A DNA stretch of 23,483 nt from CAZRIP01 sp964600165 (GCA_964600165.1 CAZRIP010000060.1:1-23483); one strand, 5' to 3'. Shown: positions 1 through 6,104, counted from the first letter of the stretch. Numbers and translations are program-made. Notes: generated from the letters alone by a model not told the origin.

Positions 1-54
1 AAAACAGGAGGCCCTGGCGCAAGCTTTGTCCTTGCGTTATGCTTTCAGAAGATG

Positions 55-122
55 GCCTACTGCCGCCCGGCCATTCATTCGCGGCGCCGGCATTGGCCGG
101 CGGCAGAGGCTGAGCGTTGGGC
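55..122 (+). repeat. attC-like site 1 (upstream end degenerate or unresolved)
   Basis: The right core is GTTGGGC at 116-122, matching the attC consensus GTTRRRY. The inner arm at 101-110 (CGGCAGAGGC) pairs with 55-65 (GCCTACTGCCG), leaving one unpaired A at 59, like the extrahelical bases of attC. The centre (86-101) is a GCCGGC/GCCGGC hairpin and shares TTCATTCGCG with the site at 1013-1091. I could not find a clear RYYYAAC left core just before 55, so the site may be worn. A GTTATGC at 35-41 after a CTTG arm could be the core of an earlier site. Confidence 0.6.
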
Positions 123-155
123 GGATACGTAGGCAAACGTTCACGGAGGCACAAG

Positions 156-554
156 TTGGCTGGTGATGGCATCGCACGGAACACCGGACGGCTCGGTATC
201 GCCCTCGGTGTTGCTTTTCTTGCGGAAATTGAGGGCATCAAAATTGCGGGAAACTTTTTCTACCAGCGGCATACCGTTGTCCCAGCGTTGGGCATTTCGT
301 TGTTAGCCGCTGCTCTCACAACATTTGTTTTCTCGTGCTTTTTTGTGGGCCGCCAATGGTCTTGGAAGTCATTACTTTGGCCTCTAATATTGGCTGGCGC
401 CAGCTTCGCAACGATGATGTACAAATCAGTTGATGGAACGGGCTACAAGCATATGGTTGCGATCCTTGTCTGTGGAGGCCTTGTTGTAATCGGAACGATT
501 TGTATATTTTCGGCCATCTTCGGGAATCGTCAAGAAAATCAAAAGTCGGGCTAA
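156..554 (+). CDS. Small four-helix membrane protein, cassette ORF 1, unknown function
   Basis: The product is about 132 residues with four likely transmembrane segments and a short polar C-terminus ending in NRQENQKSG. I chose the TTG at 156 because GGAGG at 145-149 lies six bases before it; the frame stays open up to a TTG at 117, but that one lies inside the attC core. The ORF starts 34 bases after the core at 116-122, as expected for a cassette gene. No family is recognised. It resembles the next ORF in length, topology and local motifs (N-F/W-F-Y after helix 1, P-A-L-x-x-S at helix 2), so the two may be distant paralogues. The function is unknown; the start is moderately sure. Confidence 0.6.
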   Translation: MAGDGIARNTGRLGIALGVAFLAEIEGIKIAGNFFYQRHTVVPALGISLLAAALTTFVFSCFFVGRQWSWKSLLWPLILAGASFATMMYKSVDGTGYKHMVAILVCGGLVVIGTICIFSAIFGNRQENQKSG

Positions 555-559
555 TGGCA

Positions 560-566
560 GTTAGGC
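560..566 (+). repeat. Isolated attC right core GTTAGGC
   Basis: GTTAGGC at 560-566 is a perfect GTTRRRY core and continues as GTTAGGCGGATAC, almost the same as GTTGGGCGGATAC at 116-128. It lies only five bases after the stop codon of the preceding ORF, leaving no room for the left half and the hairpin of an attC. It is probably the remnant of a deleted site, or a duplicated cassette 5' end. Confidence 0.45.
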
Positions 567-572
567 GGATAC

Positions 573-1004
573 ATGGCTAATAAATTTGAGGAGCCACAAC
601 ATAGCACACCGACCAACAACGGCCTTGGTAAGGCCGCTCTCGCGGCCTTGGGGCTCATTCTTATCTTGATGGCACTCGCGAATTGGTTCTTTTATACACC
701 CCAAGGAAAGGAAATCTCGCACTACTATCCGGCATTGAGCGGGAGCATTTATGCAGCAGTCCTCGTCGGAACTTTCTTTTCTAGTATCGCTATTGCCATT
801 TCCTTCGGTAAAAGAGTAATCCTACTTCCATTTCTTGTCGGACCACTGACAGTTGTCCTTCTTGGAGACCCGCCTGGTAAGCAGACGATGTACGGTGATA
901 TCGGAGGCCTGATCTTCGGCTTCTATCTCTTTGTTGTCTGCGGAATCGGAAGCATCATCGGAGCACTTGCCAGCAACCCGGCGAATGGAAATGGTGATTC
1001 ATAA
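573..1004 (+). CDS. Small four-helix membrane protein, cassette ORF 2, unknown function
   Basis: The product is 143 residues: a short polar N-terminus (MANKFEEPQHSTPTNN), four hydrophobic segments and a polar tail rich in Asn and Gly. The ATG at 573 follows the GTTAGGC core by six bases, and no convincing Shine-Dalgarno sequence is present apart from GGCGG. The stop lies eight bases before the left core of the attC at 1013-1091, the classic place for a cassette gene. Its layout mirrors ORF 1: FFY after the first helix, P-A-L-S-G-S at the second helix, and a Gly-rich fourth helix. No family is recognised and no function is assigned. Confidence 0.65.
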   Translation: MANKFEEPQHSTPTNNGLGKAALAALGLILILMALANWFFYTPQGKEISHYYPALSGSIYAAVLVGTFFSSIAIAISFGKRVILLPFLVGPLTVVLLGDPPGKQTMYGDIGGLIFGFYLFVVCGIGSIIGALASNPANGNGDS

Positions 1005-1012
1005 ACTACACC

Positions 1013-1091
1013 GCCCAACCATGCGCTTGTGCTGGCCGGCCGTTCATTCGCGCTGCCGGCCTTGGCCGGCAGCACAGCGTAATCGTTAGAC
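1013..1091 (+). repeat. Complete attC recombination site (79 bp)
   Basis: The left core GCCCAAC (1013-1019, RYYYAAC) and the right core GTTAGAC (1085-1091, GTTRRRY) bracket an imperfect inverted repeat. The arm around 1023-1033 (GCGCTTGTGCT) pairs with AGCACAGCGT (1071-1080), with an unpaired T. The centre has a strong hairpin, 1052-1061 with 1064-1073 (GCTGCCGGCC/GGCCGGCAGC). Length, core sequences and unpaired bases all fit integron attC sites. The core is followed by a block (1092-1122) that resembles the sequence after the core at 116-122. Confidence 0.8.
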
Positions 1092-1169
1092 GGCCAGAGT
1101 AGCAAACGTTCGCGGCGGCACAATTGAACGGCATCAACGGAATCAGAGGAATCGAACGCCAATAGGCAA

Positions 1170-1481
1170 ATGAAGAAGCTTCCTTTCGCGCCAAATTTTC
1201 TAGCACTCACGACAAGCGCGTTAGCAATCGCATGGTTTTGGGGCTTGTCGCCATTAGGCTCACTCAGTGGCCTCCGACAAACCAATTGGACCGCCGCGGA
1301 CACTGTAGACCATCGTGTTCCAATTCATTTCGTCAATCCGCACGGAATAACGGGAAAGGATGATTTTGATATTGAAATAAAATGGGGCTTTGCGGAAACG
1401 AAAGTCCGCCTAGCCGTCGTATTCATAACCTTGCTCGCAGCCACAACTTATCTCCACCGGCAACGAAATTCAAGGAATTGA
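1170..1481 (+). CDS. Small two-helix membrane protein, cassette ORF 3, unknown function
   Basis: The product is 103 residues with an N-terminal hydrophobic segment (about residues 10-30), a polar loop of about 45 residues rich in Asp, His and Asn, and a second hydrophobic segment (about 80-93) before a basic tail HRQRNSRN. This suggests a loop outside the membrane between two helices. The ATG at 1170 is the first start after the attC; the TTG at 1122, at the position used by ORF 1, runs into a stop after 13 codons. GAGGAA (1147-1152) is 17 bases upstream, far for a ribosome site. No homologue is recognised. It may be the last cassette with a complete 5' attC. Confidence 0.5.
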   Translation: MKKLPFAPNFLALTTSALAIAWFWGLSPLGSLSGLRQTNWTAADTVDHRVPIHFVNPHGITGKDDFDIEIKWGFAETKVRLAVVFITLLAATTYLHRQRNSRN

Positions 1482-1979
1482 ACGGCTCATAAACGAACGC
1501 TCACACTTTGACAAACCGGCGATTAAGGCCGGAGCAATAAGAAGGTGGCGACAAACGGATGGCGGGGCTACACTTGAACTTGAAGCGGAAGGATGAGCGG
1601 ACGGGGAGATAGGTAACAAAAGAGACGGGGGACATAGGTTACGCATTCCGAATCATCGGCGGAATTCAAGGCTTCGACCTTATTAAGGAGTGCTCCTCGG
1701 AGACCGCATCTTTCTGGAAGGGATTTTTGATCGCGATCGTCGTCTATTGCCTAATCGCAATGCTGTTGTGGCAACAGGCAACTGAAATTCTGACGCTTCA
1801 GAATCCGCAGGATGCCGAAAGGATCCGCCGGCACTTCCGGACCATCCTAACCGAGAACTTTAGATGGCATTCTCCTCAATCTGGTTCTTGTATTGGCGCA
1901 AATCGAAGCGGGTGGTCGATACTTTTGGAGCGGAGGAATCCTTCTCTGGGTTTCGAATTCGAGCCCTGAATCCGCATGC
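1482..1979 (+). pseudogene. Degenerate stretch with ORF fragments, no intact gene
   Basis: This stretch of about 500 bases has no convincing gene. A frame continuing to 1593 reads ERLINERSHFDKPAIKAGA and then stops. From 1613 to about 1865 another frame encodes a start-less fragment with one membrane helix (residues FLIAIVVYCLIAMLLW). At about 1860-1900 the hydrophobic and then basic character moves to the other two frames (ILLNLVLVL, then YWRKSKRVVDTFG to a stop at 1981-1983). That pattern suggests a membrane-protein gene broken by frameshifts, but no homologue anchors it. A near-repeat (1601-1617 and 1625-1642) lies inside. Confidence 0.4.
1601..1642. repeat. Short imperfect direct repeat, possible mobile-element scar
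   Basis: ACGGGGAGATAGGTAAC (1601-1617) and ACGGGGGACATAGGTTAC (1625-1642) are near-copies separated by seven bases, in the degenerate stretch between the last cassette and the next gene. It could be the remnant of an insertion-sequence end or a duplicated border. No transposase lies nearby, so this stays tentative. Confidence 0.3.
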
Positions 1980-2264
1980 ATGACAATGTCAAAACTCTCC
2001 GAGTCCTTTAATTATGTGATTGAAGCGAATTCGTTCGCCTTGATAATCGGCGTGCTTCTTATTATCGCGGGGGGCAAAGCGCTGATTCAAAAGAAATTAA
2101 CGTGGCTTGGGGGCCGCGAGTCCCCGGCTACGCCGAAATTTGCAGCTGCTCGGTCTCGATCATTCGAAGGCGATGACGCGATATTTACTGGAGTGATCTG
2201 CATTGTCGCCGGAGTCGTCATCGTGGCGGTGGCCTTAATGCCGGTCTTCCGAGCCAATCATTGA
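1980..2264 (+). CDS. Small two-helix membrane protein, unknown function
   Basis: The product is 94 residues (92 if the second ATG at 1986 is used). It has two clear transmembrane segments, one near residues 16-32 (FALIIGVLLIIAGG) and one near 69-88 (TGVICIVAGVVIVAVALM), with a polar linker between. The frame is open upstream to 1851, but that part overlaps the degenerate stretch, so I start at the first ATG. No ribosome site is obvious. The low G+C content groups it with the cassette region, and it ends 29 bases before the promoter of the RidA-family gene, close to the right edge of the foreign segment. No family is recognised. Confidence 0.5.
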   Translation: MTMSKLSESFNYVIEANSFALIIGVLLIIAGGKALIQKKLTWLGGRESPATPKFAAARSRSFEGDDAIFTGVICIVAGVVIVAVALMPVFRANH

Positions 2265-2290
2265 TTCAGATATCCCAAAACGTCGAGACC

Positions 2291-2299
2291 TGCTACAAT
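2291..2299 (+). promoter_or_regulatory. Extended -10 promoter of the RidA-family gene
   Basis: TGC followed by TACAAT (2294-2299) forms an extended -10 element only six bases before the GTG at 2306. Transcription would start at or next to the start codon, so the mRNA is predicted to be leaderless. No -35 box is clear, which fits an extended -10 promoter. Confidence 0.6.
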
Positions 2300-2305
2300 C
2301 ACGCC

Positions 2306-2689
2306 GTGGCGCGCAAAAAGATCAGCTCGGGATCGAGCTTTGAAAAGGAGATCGGCTATTCGCGCGCCGTCGTCGACGGCCGCTGGGTCTTCGTCTCGGG
2401 CACGACGGGCTTCGACTACGCGACGATGAGGATCTCCGACGACGTCCGCGAGCAGGCCGCGCAGGCCGTCGACAACATCGAAGCCGCGCTGAAAGAAGGA
2501 GGCGCCTCGCTCAAGGACGTCGTGCGCGCGCGCTACATCTTCCCGAAAGCGGGGGACTTCAAGCCGTGCTGGCCCATCCTGAGGGAGCGCTTCGGCAAGA
2601 TCCGCCCGGCCGCGACGATGATCGAGGCCGGCCTCGCCGACCCGCGCATGAAGATCGAGATCGAAGTCACCGCGCGCAAGCGCCGATGA
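2306..2689 (+). CDS. RidA family protein (YjgF/YER057c/UK114)
   Basis: The product is 127 residues, the usual length for the family. Visible family features are the VFVSGTTGFD strand after the N-terminus, the central helix with QAVDNIEAAL, the KDVVRARYIF strand, RPAATMIEAGL and the final strand EIEVTAR, which carries the Arg expected near the active site. RidA members deaminate reactive enamine/imine intermediates of PLP enzymes. This one looks like a Rid paralogue whose subfamily I cannot fix. I chose the GTG at 2306 rather than an upstream TTG (2261) because the -10 box at 2294-2299 would fall inside the longer version. Its stop overlaps the ATG of the next gene (ATGA), so the two are probably co-translated. 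It is the first gene of the GC-rich backbone. Confidence 0.85.
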   Translation: MARKKISSGSSFEKEIGYSRAVVDGRWVFVSGTTGFDYATMRISDDVREQAAQAVDNIEAALKEGGASLKDVVRARYIFPKAGDFKPCWPILRERFGKIRPAATMIEAGLADPRMKIEIEVTARKRR

Positions 2690-3090
2690 TGACCTCGGAT
2701 CAGTGGACCGCCGCGCAGACCCGCCTGCGAAAGCTCGGCGTGCGCGACGAGGACCTCGACGAGCGCTTTCAACGCTCCGGCGGCGCCGGCGGCCAGAACG
2801 TGAACAAAGTGGAGACCTCCGTCACGCTCACGCACCGGCCGAGCGGCGTCAGCGTGCGCTGCGACGAGGAGCGCTCGCAGTGGCAGAACCGGCTGCGCGC
2901 TCGGACTCGGCTCGCCGAGCGCCTGGAGAACCTCGCGCGCGAGAAGATCGCGAGAGATCGCCATGAGCGCGAGCGTATCAAGCGCCAGAAAAGAGGACTG
3001 TCCAAAGGGGCGAAGGCCCGCCGACGCGCCAATAAGCTCCATCGCTCGAACGTCAAAGGCCATCGTCGCGGCGTCTCCGGCGACGAATGA
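2686..3090 (+). CDS. Peptide chain release factor-like protein (GGQ domain, ArfB/RF-like)
   Basis: The product is 134 residues and carries the class-I release factor catalytic motif in SGGAGGQNVNKVET (about residues 30-43). The next segment, THRPSGVSVRCDEERSQWQ, matches the domain 3 region of RF1/RF2. The stop-codon recognition domains are absent. The C-terminal tail is highly basic (GLSKGAKARRRANKL), as in ArfB, whose tail sits in the mRNA channel. The likely role is hydrolysis of peptidyl-tRNA on stalled ribosomes or related rescue. Two consecutive ATGs (2686, 2689) overlap the upstream stop. The gene ends directly against the stop codon of the opposite-strand tag gene. The rescue role is inferred from family; the catalytic domain is certain. 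Confidence 0.85.
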   Translation: MMTSDQWTAAQTRLRKLGVRDEDLDERFQRSGGAGGQNVNKVETSVTLTHRPSGVSVRCDEERSQWQNRLRARTRLAERLENLAREKIARDRHERERIKRQKRGLSKGAKARRRANKLHRSNVKGHRRGVSGDE

Positions 3091-3663
3091 TCAGGACGCC
3101 AGAAAGCAGTCCGCGACGTGGTCGTCGACCAGCCCGCAGGCCTGCATGAACGCGTAGCAGATCGTCGAGCCGACGAAGCGGAAGCCGCGCTTCTTGAGGT
3201 CGCGGCTCATCGCGTCGGACTCCGGCGTGCTGCTGGGAACGTCTTTCAAGCTCTTCGGGCGCCGCGCGATCGGCTTGCCGCCCACGAAAGCCCACGCATA
3301 ACGGTCGAAGCCGCCGGGCTCGCGCTGCAGCTCCAAGAACGCCCGCGCGTTGGTGACCGTCGAATCGATCTTGAGGCGGTTGCGCACGATGCCGGGATCC
3401 TGCATCAACGCCGCCTGGCGCCGCGCGTCGAACCGCGCGATCGCGGCCGGATCGAAGCCCGCGAACAAGCGGCGGTAATTCTCGCGCTTGCGAAGGATCG
3501 TGATCCACGAAAGCCCCGCCTGCGCGCCCTCGAGGATCAGAAACTCGAAGAGCTTACGGTCGTCGTGCACCGGGCGGCCCCACTCGCGGTCGTGATACTC
3601 GACGTAAAGCGGATCGCTTCCGGTCCACCCGCAGCGCGTCTTGCCGTCGCTCTTCGGTCCCAT
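3091..3663 (-). CDS. tag: DNA-3-methyladenine glycosylase I
   Basis: The product is 190 residues, close to E. coli Tag (187). The zinc-snap residues are present: C11 (in RCGW), H24 (in EYHDREWG), H182 and C186 (in DDHVADC). E45 in LILEGAQAGLSW corresponds to the E. coli Tag residue that contacts 3-methyladenine. The enzyme excises 3-methyladenine from alkylated DNA and starts base excision repair. I start at the ATG at 3663 because the frame upstream runs through the -10 box (3672-3677). The gene diverges from the Sel1-repeat gene, and its stop abuts that of the release-factor-like gene with no gap. Confidence 0.95.
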   Translation of the reverse strand: MGPKSDGKTRCGWTGSDPLYVEYHDREWGRPVHDDRKLFEFLILEGAQAGLSWITILRKRENYRRLFAGFDPAAIARFDARRQAALMQDPGIVRNRLKIDSTVTNARAFLELQREPGGFDRYAWAFVGGKPIARRPKSLKDVPSSTPESDAMSRDLKKRGFRFVGSTICYAFMQACGLVDDHVADCFLAS

Positions 3664-3671
3664 GGAGGCGT

Positions 3672-3680
3672 ATTTTAGCA
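3672..3680 (-). promoter_or_regulatory. Extended -10 promoter of tag
   Basis: On the minus strand TGC-TAAAAT (3680-3672) lies eight bases before the ATG at 3663, an extended -10 element placed for a leaderless or nearly leaderless transcript. Confidence 0.55.
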
Positions 3681-3722
3681 ACCATTTACCAAAATTTAAG
3701 TGGAATGATCGCCTCGCGCGCA

Positions 3723-3728
3723 TATACT
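3723..3728 (+). promoter_or_regulatory. -10 box of the Sel1-repeat gene
   Basis: TATACT at 3723-3728 ends six bases before the ATG at 3735. GAGGA (3729-3733) lies between but is only one base from the start codon, too close to act as a ribosome site, so a leaderless message is more likely. No -35 box is obvious. Confidence 0.5.
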
Positions 3729-3734
3729 GAGGAC

Positions 3735-4265
3735 ATGAACGCCCTGGCCTTATTTCTCTCGCTCGCCGCGCCTGCGTTGGCCGCCGGATCAGGGCCCGAC
3801 GCGCTCTTCGCCGAGGGCAAGAGCTATTTCTTCGGCCGCGGCGTCGCGCAGAGCTGTCCGCTCGCGATCAAGTCCTACGAGAAGGCCGCCGCTTTCGGGC
3901 GCGTCGAGGCCATGCGCGACATCGGGGAGATCTACTTCGCGGGCAACTGCGTCAAGAGAGACATGCCCAAGGCGCGCGAGTGGTTCGCGAAGGCCGCCGC
4001 GGCGGGGGACGCCCAGTCGATGACGAACCTGGGCTTCATCTACGACGCGGGCCTTCTCGACGGCAAGCGCGATTTCGCCGGCGCGCTGCCTTGGTACCGA
4101 AAAGCGGCCGAGCTCGGCCAGACGCGCGCGATGATCAACCTCGGCAACATGTATCGCCTGGGCGACGGAGTCCCGCGCGACCGGGACGAGGCGCTGCGCT
4201 GGTTCCGCTTGGCCGAGAAGAAGGGAGATCGCGAAGGCGCGCGGGCCGCGCGGGAGCTCCGCTAG
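3735..4265 (+). CDS. Secreted Sel1-like repeat protein
   Basis: The product is 176 residues. Residues 1 to about 17 form a short signal peptide (MNALALFLSLAAPALAAG). About four Sel1-type TPR repeats follow, recognisable by the pattern A-x-x-W/S-Y/F-x-K-A-A-x-x-G-x-x-x-A-M-x-x-x-G: for example AIKSYEKAAAFGRVEAM, AREWFAKAAAAGDAQSM, ALPWYRKAAELGQTRAM and ALRWFRLAEKKGDREGA. Such proteins are protein-interaction scaffolds in the periplasm or outside the cell; the partner is not evident. The lone Cys pair (in AQSCPLA and AGNCVKR) could form a disulfide. The gene stands alone, diverging from tag. Its stop is two bases from the stop of the convergent neighbour. Confidence 0.85.
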   Translation: MNALALFLSLAAPALAAGSGPDALFAEGKSYFFGRGVAQSCPLAIKSYEKAAAFGRVEAMRDIGEIYFAGNCVKRDMPKAREWFAKAAAAGDAQSMTNLGFIYDAGLLDGKRDFAGALPWYRKAAELGQTRAMINLGNMYRLGDGVPRDRDEALRWFRLAEKKGDREGARAARELR

Positions 4266-4267
4266 GC

Positions 4268-4837
4268 CTACCGGGATTGCTTCTTGCGCTCGCCGGGGTC
4301 GAACGTCAGGCCGTCCAAATACCGCGACCCCTTGCCCGCGTAGGAGCGGGCCAGGGTGCGGTCGAAAAGCGCGCGCGCCTCGCCGGGGCCCAGACGTCCC
4401 TGGATGACCTCGTCAGCGAGGTTCAACGCCAGTAGGTTGGTCTCTTCGCCGTCCGAGCAGGCCACGAGTTCGTTTAGGATGACGTCGTAGCTCACGCCGT
4501 GACCGAACGCGTTGAGCGCTCGCCACTTGCCGACGGGCACGCGATAGCCGACTGACTGGAGGAGGATGCCGTCCTGGTTCGACGAGACGCGGTTGGCGTA
4601 GACGGTGATCGCGTTGAACGGGGCGCGGCCGTTCCAGCTCAGGTAATGGGGCATGGCCTCGTCCGGGGCGCCGTAGGAGCTGATGAGCTTGCGCGCCAGC
4701 AGCCGCGAGGCCTCGGGCCATGGCGCGAGGGTCGCTTCCGCGCGCGCCATCGCCGCCGCCGCCGCGCCTGAGATCGAGGCGCACAGGATGCTCGCCGCCA
4801 GGCCCGCCGACACCATCGCTCGTTCCCGGATCCCCAT
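4268..4837 (-). CDS. Secreted protein of unknown function
   Basis: The product is 189 residues. The N-terminus (MGIRERAMVSAGLAASILC) followed by ISGAAAAA looks like a signal peptide, possibly with cleavage after the Ala run. The mature part has no motif I recognise; it contains the aromatic stretch PHYLSWNGRAPFNAITVYAN and an acidic patch CSDGEETN. I chose the ATG at 4837 because GGAGG lies four bases before it; an upstream TTG at 4879 would add a Gly-rich tail that masks the signal peptide. It is convergent with the Sel1 gene and divergent from another secreted unknown. It may be lineage-specific. Confidence 0.65.
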   Translation of the reverse strand: MGIRERAMVSAGLAASILCASISGAAAAAMARAEATLAPWPEASRLLARKLISSYGAPDEAMPHYLSWNGRAPFNAITVYANRVSSNQDGILLQSVGYRVPVGKWRALNAFGHGVSYDVILNELVACSDGEETNLLALNLADEVIQGRLGPGEARALFDRTLARSYAGKGSRYLDGLTFDPGERKKQSR

Positions 4838-4901
4838 GGCGCCTCCTCCGTCGCCCCCAGGATGCCTTTTCGACGTCAAATTTTCCTGAAATCCGGCCGA
4901 A

Positions 4902-4914
4902 TTCTCGTCGAGAA
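4902..4914. promoter_or_regulatory. 13-bp palindrome TTCTCGTCGAGAA, possible operator (copy 1)
   Basis: TTCTCG-T-CGAGAA is a perfect inverted repeat with one central base. It lies seven bases before the -35 box at 4922-4927. An identical copy at 6105-6117 sits in the promoter of the asparaginase gene. Two identical copies in two promoters 1.2 kb apart suggest a binding site for one regulator. Confidence 0.45.
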
Positions 4915-4921
4915 ATAGCCC

Positions 4922-4950
4922 TTGAAAAAAACGGGGTTTCCTGTTATCGT
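4922..4950 (+). promoter_or_regulatory. Sigma-70-type promoter TTGAAA-17-TATCGT
   Basis: TTGAAA (4922-4927) and TATCGT (4945-4950) are 17 bases apart. The -10 ends ten bases before the ATG at 4961, leaving only a few bases of leader. No ribosome site is present. Confidence 0.55.
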
Positions 4951-4960
4951 TTCAGAACGC

Positions 4961-5548
4961 ATGACGCGCCGCCTGCTCGCCTGCCTGCTCGTTTTCGCCG
5001 CCTCCCTCGCCTCGGCCCAGCCGCTCGCCCGCTTTTCCACGCTCGGGCTGCCGGCGCCGTTGACCAAGCCCCGGCTCGAGGGACTGCTGCAGCGGTTCGT
5101 GTCCGAGCAGTACGGCAAGAGCTTTCAAGACCTGGGCGTCGCCCGCGACTTCGACCACGGGCACCTGCTCTTCGACCGGGCGGGCAAACCGGTGGCGCTC
5201 CTCTACCACACCCAGGAGGACACGGCGGCCCAGGCGAAGGGCCCGCGCAGCTGGCTGCAATGGCTCGCGACGGGGAAGGTCGAGGAGGCGGCGCGCTACG
5301 CCCGCCGCGCCTATCCGGGCACGGCGTCCTGGCACCTGTTCGTGAAGGTCAAGCTTCCGGAGTTCCTGCGCCGCGGCACGGTGACCGACCAGATGCTCGA
5401 CCCCGCGCTCATAGACGTCGACCCGGCGCTTTCCCGCCAGTACACGTTCACCCGGACCGGCTGCGGGAACGCGCCGTCCGACTCCAACCTTCTCGAGGAG
5501 CGGCTGCCGTCCGGCGCGCCGGTCTGCCTCGAGCTCGCCGCCGACTAA
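4961..5548 (+). CDS. Secreted protein of unknown function
   Basis: The product is 195 residues with a clear signal peptide (MTRRLLACLLVFAASLASAQ, cleavage expected after ASA). The mature part has no recognised domain. It contains KSFQDLGVARDFDHGHLLFD and, near the end, a single pair of cysteines (TGCGNA and PVCLEL) that could form a disulfide. A TTG at 4922 would lengthen it, but that triplet is the -35 box, so the ATG at 4961 is preferred. It is convergent with the asparaginase gene across a 30-base gap. The function is unknown. Confidence 0.7.
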   Translation: MTRRLLACLLVFAASLASAQPLARFSTLGLPAPLTKPRLEGLLQRFVSEQYGKSFQDLGVARDFDHGHLLFDRAGKPVALLYHTQEDTAAQAKGPRSWLQWLATGKVEEAARYARRAYPGTASWHLFVKVKLPEFLRRGTVTDQMLDPALIDVDPALSRQYTFTRTGCGNAPSDSNLLEERLPSGAPVCLELAAD

Positions 5549-5550
5549 CG

Positions 5551-5576
5551 CCGAGCGCAAGGTTCCGCTCGCTCGG
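5551..5576. terminator. Weak hairpin between convergent genes
   Basis: CCGAGCG (5551-5557) pairs with CGCTCGG (5570-5576) across a 12-base loop, in the gap between two convergent stop codons. There is no T-run, so termination is possible but unproven. Confidence 0.35.
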
Positions 5577-5578
5577 TG

Positions 5579-6085
5579 CTAGCGGACTAGAGTCCGATAG
5601 CGGCGCCGGACGAAGCGCCCGCGCGCGCGGTCCTTCTCGACCGCGTCCCACGGAAAGGCGCGGCCGTTCATCGCCACGTAGACGCCGGGGGGAAGGACTT
5701 GGGCGAAGGACAGCGCGCTGCCGAGGTTGAACAGGCCGTCCGAGCTGCCGAACTTGTAGGGGACCATCGCGCCGGTCAAGACCACGGTCTTCCCGCGAAC
5801 GCGGGGGCCCAGCACGCGCGCCGTCTCCGCCATCGTGTCGGTGCCGTGGGTCACGACCAGCCGGTCCTCGGACGCGCCCAGGCAGGCGGCGAGGATGCGC
5901 CGCCGGTCGCCCGCGGTCATCTTGAGACTGTCTTTCATCATCAGCGTGCGGACCGTGACATCCAGCGCGCAGCGGCCGAGCGCGAGCATCTCCGGAAGAT
6001 GGGTTTTTCGGAAGTACAAAGAGCCGTCCAGCTCGTTGTACTCCTTGTCGAACGTCCCGCCCGTCGCGATCACGCGCAGCTTCAT
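5579..6085 (-). CDS. Single-domain asparaginase-like protein
   Basis: The product is 168 residues and matches only the N-terminal catalytic domain of bacterial L-asparaginases (normally about 330 residues). It has the first threonine motif ATGGTFDKEY (T11), the second motif VTHGTDTMAET (T82-D83), and the conserved strand VVLTGAMVPYKFGSSDG. The C-terminal domain is missing, and only 30 bases separate its stop from the next gene, so no second half is hidden downstream. Short asparaginase-domain proteins of this size occur elsewhere, so it may be a complete enzyme of a compact subfamily rather than a truncation. Hydrolysis of asparagine or a related amide is likely but not certain. The ATG at 6085 follows a TATAAT box by seven bases. 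Confidence 0.8.
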   Translation of the reverse strand: MKLRVIATGGTFDKEYNELDGSLYFRKTHLPEMLALGRCALDVTVRTLMMKDSLKMTAGDRRRILAACLGASEDRLVVTHGTDTMAETARVLGPRVRGKTVVLTGAMVPYKFGSSDGLFNLGSALSFAQVLPPGVYVAMNGRAFPWDAVEKDRARGRFVRRRYRTLVR

Positions 6086-6092
6086 CGCTCGG

Positions 6093-6098
6093 ATTATA
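6093..6098 (-). promoter_or_regulatory. -10 box TATAAT of the asparaginase-like gene
   Basis: A perfect TATAAT on the minus strand (6098-6093) ends seven bases before the ATG at 6085, predicting a leaderless transcript. The palindrome at 6105-6117 sits in the -10/-35 spacer, where a bound protein would block polymerase. Confidence 0.65.
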
Positions 6099-6104
6099 GC
6101 GATT

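Larger units (their letters stand above)
1..1500 (+). mobile_element. Integron gene-cassette array (partial, no integrase in window)
   Basis: This stretch alternates short promoter-poor ORFs with attC-type recombination sites, all in one orientation: a full site at 1013-1091, an attC-like hairpin ending at 122, and a bare core GTTAGGC at 560-566. Base composition is clearly lower in G+C than everything after about 2290. The ORFs encode small membrane proteins with no recognised family, which is usual for environmental cassettes. No integron integrase or attI is visible. Since cassettes read away from the integrase, it would lie beyond the left edge, or the array is an attC cluster lacking an integrase. 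Boundaries are approximate. Confidence 0.7.

Noticed and set aside
1..2290. A phage or toxin-antitoxin identity for the cassette ORFs
   Set aside because: No phage, toxin or antitoxin motif is visible; the proteins are small and membrane-embedded, so I left them as unknown.
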